Source: DATGKG01 sp963851325 (GTDB lineage: Bacteria; Desulfobacterota; Binatia; Binatales; Binataceae). From it: DNA of 64,000 bases. Below are positions 16,544-25,695 of this stretch, piece by piece (positions within the stretch are counted from its first letter, which is position 1; the number at the start of each line of letters is the position of its first letter). Location: NCBI GenBank assembly GCA_963851325.1, contig CAWKOR010000001.1, positions 1,488,001-1,552,000 of the forward strand. Direction: 5' to 3'. The notes beneath the pieces are model-generated. The model was not told the origin of the DNA, made no database searches, and saw only the letters and a program-made list of their open reading frames with translations. A program made the position numbers and the translations under genes.

Positions 16544-17130
16544 GATAGCCCGACGTCGAATACGGCATCGACTTCGAAGCGAGGCGCGCCGCAGAGGCAT
16601 CCTCCTGTCAGTCGTGTCGATAGGCATTTGGTGTAGCTCCTAGGCATCGGCGTCGATTAGTGAAATATTGGAAGGATTCGACGCCATCAGTTGAGATAGC
16701 GTGACGGGTAGTCGAGGCGCAATGACATCTGAATTTGACAAAACGAAGCCAAATAACCCTTGTAAACAAAGCCATTTCTCAAAATCGACATGCGGATCTC
16801 AACGGTCTTGGTGCATTGGGGCGATCTGAAAATGGCGCGGTGACCGACTCGCTGACACGTGCGGCCTCCGATTATCCCGAAAGTGCAAAAACAAACCCAC
16901 TTCCTGAGCGTCTTCGCGAGCACAAAAACGCAAAAACAAAGCCACTTAATGCAGCAAATCCGGGCACTTTCTCTTCGCGACACCATGGCAACCCGCCGAT
17001 CACCGGGACCAGGCGCGCCGCTCCGTCCCGACACCGCTTATCCCGCCCTCGGCCTGATATTGCGGGAGATCGTTCGCCAACGGCCTGCATTGCAGGTTTG
17101 ACCTCAGTCGGTCTTTTCCTTCTTGCGTCA
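16544..17130. other. Non-coding stretch with a degenerate repeated motif
   Basis: No convincing gene is seen. Base composition is more AT-rich than in the neighbouring genes. The motif AAACaAAgCCA occurs four times on the plus strand in 16738-16950 (near 16738, 16762, 16888 and 16931). Open frames across it give repetitive KTKPL/KTNPL peptides that do not resemble a folded protein. It may be an old repeat tract or a decayed gene. Confidence 0.5.
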
Positions 17131-17134
17131 GATT

Positions 17135-17185
17135 AGACAATCATCTAATTAGATATATGTCAACATAGATGACCATCTAATTAGA
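17135..17185 (+). promoter_or_regulatory. Probable operator for the ArsR-type regulator
   Basis: Two copies of a 19-bp element sharing ATCTAATTAGA lie at 17135-17153 and 17167-17185, 32 bp apart (about three helical turns). The first contains the perfect 12-bp palindrome ATCTAATTAGAT (17143-17154). The tract is AT-rich in an otherwise GC-rich region and ends 13 bp before the regulator start. TCTAATTAGA-like palindromes are typical ArsR-family sites, so autoregulation is likely. Confidence 0.65.
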
Positions 17186-17198
17186 GGCACCTCGAACC

Positions 17199-17819
17199 AT
17201 GGATCCTGCCACCGCGCTGCTGCGCTTCTTCAAATCGCTGGCCGATGAAAGCCGGCTCAAGATCGTCGGCCTGCTCGCCGCCGCCGAGCACAATGTGCAG
17301 GACCTCGCGAAACTGCTGAAGCTCAAGGAACCCACGGTGTCGCATCACCTGGCGATCCTGCGCGAGGCCGGCCTGGTGCAGATGCGGACCGACCGCAACA
17401 CCCATTGGTATCGCCTCGATTTCGAGATGCTGCGCTCGGTCAGTAAAACCGTGCTGACCCGCGAAAAGCTGGTCAGCATCGCCGGCGACCTTGATGCCGA
17501 GGACTGGGAGCGCAAGGTGCTCAGCAACTTCATGGATGGCGAGCGCATCAAGGACATCCCGACTACGCGCAAGAAACGCTGGGCCATTCTCAAGTGGCTG
17601 GCGACGCGCTTCGATGCCGACATCGCCTACAGCGAGAATCAACTCAACGAGATCATCAAGCGGCATCATTGGGACGCCGCGACGCTGCGCCGCGAGATGA
17701 TCGGCTATCGAATGCTGGCACGCACCAGTGGGATTTACCGGCGGCTGCCGGAATCGGAATGGCGCAGCGAGGAGAAGTGGAACGGCCGTGGCCTCGACGA
17801 TCCTCGCGTCGCGCGCTGA
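17199..17819 (+). CDS. ArsR-family transcriptional regulator with DUF2087 domain
   Basis: The 206-residue protein joins an ArsR winged helix (about residues 5-90; recognition region KLKEPTVSHHLAILREAGLV) to a C-terminal DUF2087 domain (about 105-185; DGERIKDIPTTRKKRWAIL, then YSENQLNEIIKRHHWD and LRREMIGYRMLAR). No metal-binding Cys motif is present, so it probably senses something other than a metal ion. DUF2087 is often fused to such regulators and its ligand is unknown. A repeated palindrome just upstream is its likely operator. The CaiB gene follows about 100 bp downstream and may be a target. Confidence 0.88.
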   Translation: MDPATALLRFFKSLADESRLKIVGLLAAAEHNVQDLAKLLKLKEPTVSHHLAILREAGLVQMRTDRNTHWYRLDFEMLRSVSKTVLTREKLVSIAGDLDAEDWERKVLSNFMDGERIKDIPTTRKKRWAILKWLATRFDADIAYSENQLNEIIKRHHWDAATLRREMIGYRMLARTSGIYRRLPESEWRSEEKWNGRGLDDPRVAR

Positions 17820-17923
17820 TGATGCACCTCGGGCCGGCAATGCCGCGCGCTTGAGAATCTCCTCGCCTCAGCATGATAATGCCCGCTCATTGAACGAACG
17901 TTTAATGATTGAGGATCGACGCC

Positions 17924-19135
17924 ATGGGAAAGCCACTTGAAGGTCTGAAGGTCATCGAGGTCGCCCAGGAAATCCAGGGTCCATTCGCGGGATTGTTTCT
18001 CGCCGGGCTGGGCGCCGACATCATCAAGATCGAGAACAAGGAGACCGGCGACCTCAGCCGCTGGATGCTCGCGCAACTGATCGGCGGACCTAACGTCAAG
18101 AACGCCGGCGTCTCGCACTACTTCATCGCGATGAATCGCGGCAAGCGCAGCATCACGGTCGACCTCAAGAAGCCCGATGGCATCGAGATCGTGCGGCGCC
18201 TCGCGAAGACCTGCGACATCCTGCTGACCAACTATCGCCCCGGCGTGCTGGAACGGCTCGGTCTCGGCTTCGAGAACCTCAAGAAGATCAATCCGAAGAT
18301 CATTTTCGCGCAGGGAAGCTCATGGGGTCCGATCGGCCCGTGGAAGACGCGTCCCAGCCGCGATACCCTCGCGCAGGCCGCCAGCGGCATCATGGCGAAG
18401 GGCGGCTTCGACAAGGATCCTCCGCTGCCGGCGCCGATTTTCGTCGCCGATCATTCGGGCGCGCTTAGCCTCGCGGCGGGAATTCTTGCCGCGGTGGTCG
18501 CGCGCGATCGCACCGGTGAGGCGCAACGCGTCGATGCATCGATCTACGGCACCATGATCGCGATGCAGGGGATGGAGATAAACTACACTTCGATCACCGA
18601 TGTGGAGCCGGAGCGCGCGGGCCGCGGGCATCAGTTTCTGCACGGCGTATGGGGCGCATTTCCGACCAGGGACGGCCACATCTGCATCGCGGGTGTCGAC
18701 GACAAGCGATGGCCCGCGTTCTGCAAGATCATGGGCATCGAACATCTGCAGAACGATCCCGAGTACGGCGACAACGTCACCCGCAATTTTCACGGCGACA
18801 AGATCCAGAGCGTCCTCGATGCGATCTTCCCCAAGAAGACCAGCAAGGAATGGCTCGCCGAGCTCAACGACGCCGATATCCTCGCGACCGAAGTCGTCGA
18901 CTATCACAACATGCTCAAGAGCGAGCAGGCGCGCATCAATGGATACCTCCTCGAGCTCGATCATCCGGTGGCGGGAAAAGTTCTCATCAGCGGGCAGCCG
19001 GTGACCATCAATGGCGACGTCCCATCGCAGGCCGCGATGCCCCCCGAGCATGGCGAGCATACCGAGGAAATCCTGCTCGAAGCAGGCTACTCGTGGGAGG
19101 ATATCGGGCGTCTGCGCGAAAGCGGCGCGGTGTGA
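17924..19135 (+). CDS. CaiB/BaiF (class III) CoA-transferase
   Basis: The ATG at 17924 has gagga 8 bp upstream and gives 403 residues. The start GLKVIEVAQEIQGPFAGLFL and the following GADIIKIENKETGD are the family signature; the Asp in the GDLSR segment corresponds to the catalytic Asp of formyl-CoA transferase. LTNYRPGVLERLG and the GIDDKRW-like GVDDKRWPAFC block are also typical. These enzymes move CoA between carboxylic acids. A collinear paralogue lies at 57258. The substrate is unknown. Enolase follows with a gap of about 65 bp. Confidence 0.92.
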   Translation: MGKPLEGLKVIEVAQEIQGPFAGLFLAGLGADIIKIENKETGDLSRWMLAQLIGGPNVKNAGVSHYFIAMNRGKRSITVDLKKPDGIEIVRRLAKTCDILLTNYRPGVLERLGLGFENLKKINPKIIFAQGSSWGPIGPWKTRPSRDTLAQAASGIMAKGGFDKDPPLPAPIFVADHSGALSLAAGILAAVVARDRTGEAQRVDASIYGTMIAMQGMEINYTSITDVEPERAGRGHQFLHGVWGAFPTRDGHICIAGVDDKRWPAFCKIMGIEHLQNDPEYGDNVTRNFHGDKIQSVLDAIFPKKTSKEWLAELNDADILATEVVDYHNMLKSEQARINGYLLELDHPVAGKVLISGQPVTINGDVPSQAAMPPEHGEHTEEILLEAGYSWEDIGRLRESGAV

Positions 19136-19199
19136 TCGCGGCATGGCTTCGAGATTTTGTTCCTTCTAGAATGCCAGCCTCTTAGTGAGAGGTTGCACA

Positions 19200-20495
19200 A
19201 TGGCATCCAGCGACATCGCGGAAATCAAGGCGCGCGAGATTCTCGACTCGCGCGGCAATCCTACTATCGAAGTTGACGTGCGGCTTTCGTCGGGCGCGAT
19301 GGGACGCGCGGCAGTGCCCTCGGGCGCGTCGACCGGGGTGCATGAGGCGCTGGAGCTGCGCGATGGCGATCCGAAGCGCTACGGCGGCAAGGGCGTGCTC
19401 AACGCGGTCGGCAACGTCAACACCAAAATCGCGGCGGCGCTGCGCGGCTTCGATGCGACCCGGCAGGCTGATCTCGATGCGAAGCTCATCGCGCTCGACG
19501 GCACCGACAACAAGGCCAATCTCGGCGCCAATGCGATGCTCGGGGTGTCGCTCGCGGCTGCACATGCCGCGGCGGCATCGAAAAATCTCGCGCTCTATCG
19601 ATATCTCAATCCCGACGCGCACCTGATGCCGGTGCCGATGATGAACGTGCTCAACGGCGGCAAGCACGCCGATTCCAGCGTCGATATGCAGGAATTCATG
19701 ATCGTGCCGGTCGGCGCGCCTTCAATGGGCGACGCGGTCCGGATGGGCGCCGAGGTTTTTCACGCGCTCGCGAGCGTGCTCAAGAAGCTCGGGCACTCCA
19801 CCAACGTCGGCGACGAGGGCGGCTTCGCGCCCAATCTGAAAAGCAACCAGGAACCTATCGAGGTGATCCTCGAAGCGATTTCCAAGGCCGGCTACAAGCC
19901 CGGTGCCGATGTCGCGATCGCGCTCGACCCTGCATCCAGCGAATTTTTCCAAGATGACAAAGAGGGCGGCAAATACGTCTTCGCGCGCTCGGACAAGAAG
20001 GCGCGGACCTCCGCCGACATGGTGAAGTTCTACGCCGATTGGGTTTCACGCTATCCGATCGTCTCGATCGAAGACGGCCTCGCCGAGGACGACTGGGCGG
20101 GCTGGCAAATCCTCACGAAAGACCTGGGCGCGAAGGTGCAGTTGGTCGGCGACGACATCTTCGTCACCAACACCAGGCGTCTGGCGCGCGGTATCGATGA
20201 AGGCATCGCCAATTCGATTCTCATCAAGGTGAATCAGATCGGCACGCTGACCGAAACGCTCGGCGCGATCGAGATGGCGCACAAGGCCGGCTACACCTGC
20301 GTCATGTCGCATCGCTCGGGCGAGACCGAGGACACCACCATCGCGGACCTCGCGGTCGCCACCGGCGTCGGTCAAATCAAGACCGGCTCGATGAGCCGCG
20401 GCGAGCGCACCGCGAAGTACAACCGATTGCTTCGCATCGCGGAGGAACTCGGCAGCCGCGCGGTCTACCCCGGCGCATCGGTTTACAAACGATGA
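19200..20495 (+). CDS. eno: Enolase
   Basis: The 431-residue protein catalyses 2-phosphoglycerate to phosphoenolpyruvate. Signature regions include AREILDSRGNPTIEVD at the N-terminus, the substrate loop SGASTGVHEALELRD, NVGDEGGFAPNL with a catalytic Glu, and the catalytic Lys in SILIKVNQIGTLTE. The SHRSGETEDT block and the late GSMSRGERTAKYN are also present. The start at ATG 19200 is preceded by gtgagagg. The stop overlaps the gpmI start by 4 bp (ATGA), so the two successive glycolytic enzymes are translationally coupled. Confidence 0.99.
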   Translation: MASSDIAEIKAREILDSRGNPTIEVDVRLSSGAMGRAAVPSGASTGVHEALELRDGDPKRYGGKGVLNAVGNVNTKIAAALRGFDATRQADLDAKLIALDGTDNKANLGANAMLGVSLAAAHAAAASKNLALYRYLNPDAHLMPVPMMNVLNGGKHADSSVDMQEFMIVPVGAPSMGDAVRMGAEVFHALASVLKKLGHSTNVGDEGGFAPNLKSNQEPIEVILEAISKAGYKPGADVAIALDPASSEFFQDDKEGGKYVFARSDKKARTSADMVKFYADWVSRYPIVSIEDGLAEDDWAGWQILTKDLGAKVQLVGDDIFVTNTRRLARGIDEGIANSILIKVNQIGTLTETLGAIEMAHKAGYTCVMSHRSGETEDTTIADLAVATGVGQIKTGSMSRGERTAKYNRLLRIAEELGSRAVYPGASVYKR

Positions 20496-22015
20496 GCAGA
20501 CCTCCGGTTGCGGCGTTGATCATTTTCGACGGATGGGGCATTCGCGCGGCGCGCGAGGCCAACGCGATCGCGATGGCGAAAACGCCCACCATGGATCGCC
20601 TCTACAAAACCTCCGCGCACTCCGAAGTCGACGCCTCAGGCGAGTCGGTCGGGCTGCCGCCCGGGATCATGGGCAACTCCGAGGTCGGCCACCTGACCAT
20701 CGGCGCCGGCCGCGTGATTTACCAGGATGTGATGCGCATCACCAAGGCGATCGAAAAGAGCGACTTTTCCCGCAACCCGGCGCTGCTCAATGCCATTCGC
20801 AACTCCGCCGGGCATACCCTGCACCTATGGGGCCTGCTGTCCGACGGCAGCGTGCACAGCCACATCGATCATCTGATCGCGCTGCTCGACCTCGCGGCGA
20901 AGAATGGCGCCGGCGAAATTGCCGTGCATGCGGTCCTCGATGGACGCGATAAGCCGCCGCGATCCGCCCTGCCCTTCATCGATCGCCTCGAGGCGAAGCT
21001 GAAGGAAATCGGGCGCGGCCGCATCGCTACAGTCAACGGACGTTACTATGCGATGGATCGCGACAAGCGATGGGAGCGCGTCGAACGTGCGTGGTGCAAC
21101 ATCGTCGAGGGCGATGCCCCCGTCGTCGCATCGGCGCGCGAGGCGGTTGAGAAGTCTTACGCGGCCGATAAAAGCGATGAGTTCGTCGAGCCCGTATCGA
21201 TTGGCAAGCCGAGCCGGGTCAACGATGGCGACCAGATCATCTGTTACAACTTCCGCGCCGATCGTGCGCGTGAGCTGACCAGCGCGCTCGCGCTGGAATC
21301 GTTCAACGGCTTCGCGCGTGCGCGGCTTCCGAAGATCGGCTACGTCTGCATGACCGAATACGATCGCAGCTTCAATCTGCCGACCGCATTCGGCCCCGAG
21401 GATTTGAAGAACACGCTCGCCGAGGTTTTCGCGCACGAGAAAATCCGCAACATCCGCATCGCCGAGACCGAGAAATACGCGCACGTCACCTACTTCCTCA
21501 ATGGCGGCGCCGAGAAGCCCTTTCCTTTCGAGGAGCGCGTGCTGATTCCGTCCGCGAAAGTGGCGACCTACGATCTCGAGCCGACCATGCGCGCGAAGGA
21601 CATCGCTGAGCGCGCCGCCAAGGAAGCCGCCTCCGGCAACGTCGATGTCATCGTCATCAACTTCGCGAATCCCGATATGGTCGGCCACACCGGCGTGATG
21701 GATGCGACGGTCAAGGCGGTCGAGGCGACCGACGTGGCGCTTGGCATCGTGCTTGATGCGATCGAGAAGCGCGGCGGCGTCGCGCTCATCACCGCCGATC
21801 ATGGCAACGCGGAGTTCATGGCCGATCCGGCGACCGGGCAGGCGCACACCGCGCATACCACCTATCCGGTGCCGCTGATCATCTTCGATCCTTCTTATAA
21901 GGGGCGGCTCAAGGATGGCGCGCTATTCGATGTGGCGCCGACCTTCCTCAGCATGCTGGGGATTGCGAAGCCCGCGGAAATGACCGGCCACGATTTGCGC
22001 ATCCCGAATCCATAA
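20492..22015 (+). CDS. gpmI: 2,3-bisphosphoglycerate-independent phosphoglycerate mutase
   Basis: The 507-residue, Mn-dependent, alkaline-phosphatase-fold enzyme interconverts 3- and 2-phosphoglycerate. It shows the N-terminal metal site (IFDGWGIR), the phosphoserine nucleophile Ser63 in MGNSEVGHLTIGAGR, VLDGRDKPPRS and the second metal site ITADHGNAEFM. Length is normal for the family. It supplies the substrate of the enolase encoded directly upstream, whose stop it overlaps. A GC-rich hairpin repeat follows the stop. Confidence 0.98.
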   Translation: MSRPPVAALIIFDGWGIRAAREANAIAMAKTPTMDRLYKTSAHSEVDASGESVGLPPGIMGNSEVGHLTIGAGRVIYQDVMRITKAIEKSDFSRNPALLNAIRNSAGHTLHLWGLLSDGSVHSHIDHLIALLDLAAKNGAGEIAVHAVLDGRDKPPRSALPFIDRLEAKLKEIGRGRIATVNGRYYAMDRDKRWERVERAWCNIVEGDAPVVASAREAVEKSYAADKSDEFVEPVSIGKPSRVNDGDQIICYNFRADRARELTSALALESFNGFARARLPKIGYVCMTEYDRSFNLPTAFGPEDLKNTLAEVFAHEKIRNIRIAETEKYAHVTYFLNGGAEKPFPFEERVLIPSAKVATYDLEPTMRAKDIAERAAKEAASGNVDVIVINFANPDMVGHTGVMDATVKAVEATDVALGIVLDAIEKRGGVALITADHGNAEFMADPATGQAHTAHTTYPVPLIIFDPSYKGRLKDGALFDVAPTFLSMLGIAKPAEMTGHDLRIPNP

Positions 22016-22027
22016 TTTCCTCGTCCG

Positions 22028-22058
22028 ATTCTTAACCCTCGCCCGGATGGGCGAGGTT
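22028..22058 (+). repeat. Hairpin repeat, copy A (also a possible bidirectional terminator)
   Basis: The 31-bp element holds an 8-bp inverted repeat (22037-22044 with 22049-22056, loop GGAT). It sits between the convergent gpmI and isomerase genes. A nearly identical element in opposite orientation lies at 23466-23495, so the isomerase gene is bracketed by the two. Confidence 0.7.
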
Positions 22059-22066
22059 ACGGAGGG

Positions 22067-23371
22067 CTATGCCGACAGTAGCGAGCGGATGAGCGGCAGG
22101 TGTTGGCGTCCGAGGTAGACCTCGCCGTTGACCCGATAAGCCGGCACATCGAAGATGCCGGCCTCGCGCAACTCCGATTGGATGCGCGCGAGTTCGGGCC
22201 GGCCTTCGCCTTTCACGAAATCCTCGAAGCCCGAAGTCGAGGCACCGATCCGCGCAAGCAGGGAGGCAATCGCGCGCTCATCCTCGATGTTGATCGCCTC
22301 GCGCGCGTAGCCCTCGAAGACCTTCTCCAGGTAGGTGCGAGCGAGCGACGGACTGTGCCGCTTTGTCCATAGCAGACCGAGCGCGGCGAGCGTTGAATCG
22401 CGATGCCGCTCGAATCCGCGAATCGAAAGCCCGCGATCCGCGGCATAGCGCGCGACGTCGCGATAGAGGTATTCCGCGCGAATGCGACGATGGCGTGACG
22501 CGCGATCATTTCCGCTCGGCGGTGCCGGCGCACGCTCCGCTAACATCGGGAGCCAATCGACGTCGAGGCCAAGTTCGTCCGCCATCGCGCAGGTCGGCGC
22601 GATCGCGAGATACGCCTGCGGACTTTTGAAATCGATCGCAACCGCAAGCGCGCGCTTCTCGGCCTTCGGGGCGCGCGCGATCGACGAATCGTTGTATGCG
22701 ACGTCCGGCGGCTCGCCTTTGCGTCCGCTCAGCATCCATCGGATGCGCGGGAGATGTTCGCGCCCGAACAATTTCTCGCCATCAATAATGTAGGTCGGGA
22801 CGCCGAAGATTCCCGCATCGAAGGCCGCATGCTGGATGGTGTCGTGGAGCGCGCGCCCTTCGCCGGATGCATAATCACGGAAGCCTGCGATAGTGGCGCG
22901 CGCTTCCTTCAAAACGCCCTCGATGACCGCGAGGTCTTCTACATCAAGTTCGCGTTTCCAGAAGCGCTCGTAGGTGATTGCGGTATATGCGCGCAACACA
23001 GCAGGACCCTGCGCCTTCGCCCATAGCATTCCGATCCCGGCCAGCGAGGTATCCCAAATCTTGACGGTGCCGCGCACGATGATGCCGCGCATCGAGCCGT
23101 AACGGCGGACGTCGCGATAAGCATATTTCACCCGCAGCCATTGTCCCGCAGAGCGCTGTTCCTCTACGACCTTGCCTTCATGATTGAGCTTCGCGGAGCC
23201 GAGGTAACTCGCGATGTCGAGAGTGAAAGGGCGCCAATCGATCTCGATGCCGAGCTCTTCGCCGAGTGCGTACGTCGGAGCGACCGCGAGATACGCATAG
23301 GGACTTTTGTAATCGATGTAGACGATGAGCGGGGAGGAGGATGCGAGGGGATCGAAGGATTGAGATGCCAT
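22067..23371 (-). CDS. Tandem DsbA-fold isomerase (two 2-hydroxychromene-2-carboxylate isomerase-like domains fused)
   Basis: The 434-residue protein consists of two copies of a thioredoxin/DsbA-fold domain (about residues 14-215 and 240-432). Each begins with the same motif, IDYKSPYAYLAVAPT in copy one and IDFKSPQAYLAIAPT in copy two. The Ser in this motif matches the active-site Ser of 2-hydroxychromene-2-carboxylate isomerase, a glutathione-dependent enzyme of aromatic degradation. Each copy ends with AGIFxVPxYxxxGExxxGRxHLPxIR. Family members are usually single-domain and dimeric, so the fusion may encode a covalent dimer. The substrate is unknown. Confidence 0.82.
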   Translation of the reverse strand: MASQSFDPLASSSPLIVYIDYKSPYAYLAVAPTYALGEELGIEIDWRPFTLDIASYLGSAKLNHEGKVVEEQRSAGQWLRVKYAYRDVRRYGSMRGIIVRGTVKIWDTSLAGIGMLWAKAQGPAVLRAYTAITYERFWKRELDVEDLAVIEGVLKEARATIAGFRDYASGEGRALHDTIQHAAFDAGIFGVPTYIIDGEKLFGREHLPRIRWMLSGRKGEPPDVAYNDSSIARAPKAEKRALAVAIDFKSPQAYLAIAPTCAMADELGLDVDWLPMLAERAPAPPSGNDRASRHRRIRAEYLYRDVARYAADRGLSIRGFERHRDSTLAALGLLWTKRHSPSLARTYLEKVFEGYAREAINIEDERAIASLLARIGASTSGFEDFVKGEGRPELARIQSELREAGIFDVPAYRVNGEVYLGRQHLPLIRSLLSA

Positions 23372-23465
23372 TGTTTATCCGGATGCTCGGCAGAGACAGA
23401 ATTCCTCAATCGCACGCGAAGCGCGCGCTGGAATAAGGTCCCACTCCAGCGCCATCAGATGGCGC

Positions 23466-23495
23466 AACCCCGCCCATCGGGCGAGGGTTAAGAAC
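23466..23495 (-). repeat. Hairpin repeat, copy B (inverted relative to copy A)
   Basis: Read on the minus strand this 30-bp element matches copy A at 22028-22058 with only a one-base indel and a substitution, including the same GC-rich hairpin. It lies between the isomerase start and the end of the NorD-like gene, 1 bp beyond that stop. Confidence 0.7.
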
Positions 23496-23496
23496 A

Positions 23497-25587
23497 CTAC
23501 CAGCGGATCACTTGCTCGTAGACCTTCGGCAACTGCATCGGCAGCGATGCGATGTCCTCGATTACCAGGTAGCGCGAGGACTGGCACATCTGGCGCAAGT
23601 AGTCGTGCCCGGTCTTGTCCACCGTGATGCAGAACGGCAGCACGCCCGCGAGTTCCAGCTCCTTGAGCGCCACCATCGTGTCCTGGATGCCGTAGGCGTT
23701 GGAGCGGCGGTCGTGGCCGTAGTCGAAGTCCTGCGGAAATCCGTCGCTCAGCAGGATCATATGCTTGGAGCGCTGACTCACGTCCTTGAATTTCTCGCGC
23801 ACGTGACGAATCGCCGCGCCCATTCGGGTCGAGCGTTTGGGCTCAATCGATCCGATGCGGCACCTGACCTCGTCGGACATCTCCTGATCGAATTCCTTGA
23901 TGTTGTAGAACTCGACGTTGTCGCGGCCGTGCCCGGAGAAACCCATGATGGCGAATGCGTCGCCGATCTCCTCGAGTGCCTGCGCCATGATAATCAGCGC
24001 TTCCTTGTTCACATCGATGATGCGGCGGGGACGCTGGCTTTGCTGCGGACGGCGCTGCCATGCCTTCATCCAGTCGTCGTCGGCGTCGTCGGCATCATTG
24101 AACTTGCGCGGCTCGCGATGAATCGGCTCGTCGGTGGAAGCCGACATGTCGAGCAGGAACAGCGTCGCGACATCGCGCGCTTCCTTCTTGCGCGCGCTGT
24201 AGACGCGAACGTCGGGCACCTCGCCCATCAGGCGCGCGACCCGCATCTCGATGGTGCGATCGATGTCGATCTCGTCACCGTCTTCCAGGCCGCGCACCAA
24301 TCGAAACGACGCGGGCCGGATGCGCTGGAATTGTCGTCGCACCACCGGCAGCATCTCGGAGTAGCGCTGCAGCGTGTTGTTGTAAAAATCACCGTCGTCG
24401 CCGGAAACCTCGACCTCGCGCAGCCGGCACCAGTTGCGCCGATAATCCGCCAGCACGTAGTCCCATTCGTCGTAGGCGAAGTAGGAATCCTGCTTGTTAC
24501 GACTCATCACCAGGCGCCCGTGCCCGGACATCGAACCGATCTCGCCCAACTGCTCGCGCATCGCCTCCAGCTCGGATGCCTGCTTGCCGCTGAGCTGGGT
24601 CAGGTACATGCCCTCGCCGTCGGCGTTGCCGCTCGATTGCGACGGATCGATCTGGGCGCCCTGCTCCAGCAGCTTCTTCAATTCCTCGGGCGTGAGCGCC
24701 TTGCTCTTGCCGCCTTTGGGTGACTTGCCGGAAACCTGCAGATTGACATTCTCGTCGGTCTCGCCGCCTTCGGAGTCGCCGTCGCTTTGCTGATCACCTT
24801 CGCCGGAGTCGCCACCGGATCCTTTGATGGCGCTGATGAGATCGTTGCGCACCTGATCGGCGCCCTCGAGCGGATTGCCGTCGCCGGCCTCGCGCGCCTG
24901 CTTGATCAGATCCTGTATCCAGCTGTAGAGCGCGCCTGCCTGCCGCGTGCTGTCGAGCACGTTGGCGCCCGAGTCGCGCAACGGCTCGAAGTACATCGAG
25001 GCCTGCGCGGCAAATCCCGCGGTCGCGTATTCGTCGGGCGAAATAAGCCCCAGCGACGCGCGCACCAGCAGCGTGCTGAGCGAGAGCGGGTTGAGCCTGT
25101 TCACCAGCGCAAGGTTGAGGTTCTCGACCCGCGGCGCGAGCCCGCGATATTGCCTTCGCAGCTCCGCGTCGATCCGCGCGGACTCGCATAACCGCATCAG
25201 CGCGCCGCCGAGGCCGGGATCCTCGAACGAGGCGACGAAGCAATCGATCGCCTCGGCGCCCTTTTCGCCGCGCTCATCGAAACCGGGGATGTCGGACAGG
25301 TTCAGATCGAAGGTGCCGAATTCGTGGCGGCTCGCCAGATGCGCCGCAACCGCGAAGAAGTAGTCGTGGGTCTGCTTCGCGTCGTCGAGCGCATCGATGC
25401 GCTCGGGGAGATAGATCATCTCCCCCGCCATCAGCGGATAGTGAAACGGAAGCATCACCGACGAGTTGGTGAGCGAGTCGACGCGGAACTCGAGCGGAAA
25501 CAGCATCCGCATGAATTTCGTGACGACGCCCTTGATCTCGTGAAGTGAAAGAGCCGGATTGGAAGCGCTGTCTGCCATTGATGTCAT
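23497..25587 (-). CDS. NorD/CbbO-like von Willebrand factor A protein
   Basis: The 696-residue protein has a large helical N-terminal region, an acidic low-complexity linker (about 250-290, rich in Gly/Asp/Glu), and a C-terminal VWA domain with the MIDAS motif DMSAST (about residue 480) and LLSDGFPQDFDY. The end, DYLRQMCQSSRYLVIEDIASLP, is typical of NorD. NorD/CbbO proteins work with MoxR-type AAA+ ATPases (NorQ/CbbQ) to activate metalloenzymes such as nitric oxide reductase or Rubisco. No such ATPase or target enzyme is in the window, so the client is unknown. A second Met three codons in is an alternative start. Confidence 0.85.
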   Translation of the reverse strand: MTSMADSASNPALSLHEIKGVVTKFMRMLFPLEFRVDSLTNSSVMLPFHYPLMAGEMIYLPERIDALDDAKQTHDYFFAVAAHLASRHEFGTFDLNLSDIPGFDERGEKGAEAIDCFVASFEDPGLGGALMRLCESARIDAELRRQYRGLAPRVENLNLALVNRLNPLSLSTLLVRASLGLISPDEYATAGFAAQASMYFEPLRDSGANVLDSTRQAGALYSWIQDLIKQAREAGDGNPLEGADQVRNDLISAIKGSGGDSGEGDQQSDGDSEGGETDENVNLQVSGKSPKGGKSKALTPEELKKLLEQGAQIDPSQSSGNADGEGMYLTQLSGKQASELEAMREQLGEIGSMSGHGRLVMSRNKQDSYFAYDEWDYVLADYRRNWCRLREVEVSGDDGDFYNNTLQRYSEMLPVVRRQFQRIRPASFRLVRGLEDGDEIDIDRTIEMRVARLMGEVPDVRVYSARKKEARDVATLFLLDMSASTDEPIHREPRKFNDADDADDDWMKAWQRRPQQSQRPRRIIDVNKEALIIMAQALEEIGDAFAIMGFSGHGRDNVEFYNIKEFDQEMSDEVRCRIGSIEPKRSTRMGAAIRHVREKFKDVSQRSKHMILLSDGFPQDFDYGHDRRSNAYGIQDTMVALKELELAGVLPFCITVDKTGHDYLRQMCQSSRYLVIEDIASLPMQLPKVYEQVIRW

Positions 25588-25695
25588 TGATTCTTACAAA
25601 CACCGGTAGCGACATGCAATTTGTATTTTCGGGCGCGCGGAATGATTTTGCGCTGCCAGATGCCCACGGCGCGCGCAAATGGTTAGTTTCTTGAC

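Noticed and set aside
16735..17136. 133-codon plus-strand frame with KTKPL-like repeats
   Set aside because: Low-complexity translation of a repeated DNA motif; no start signal and no folded-domain pattern.
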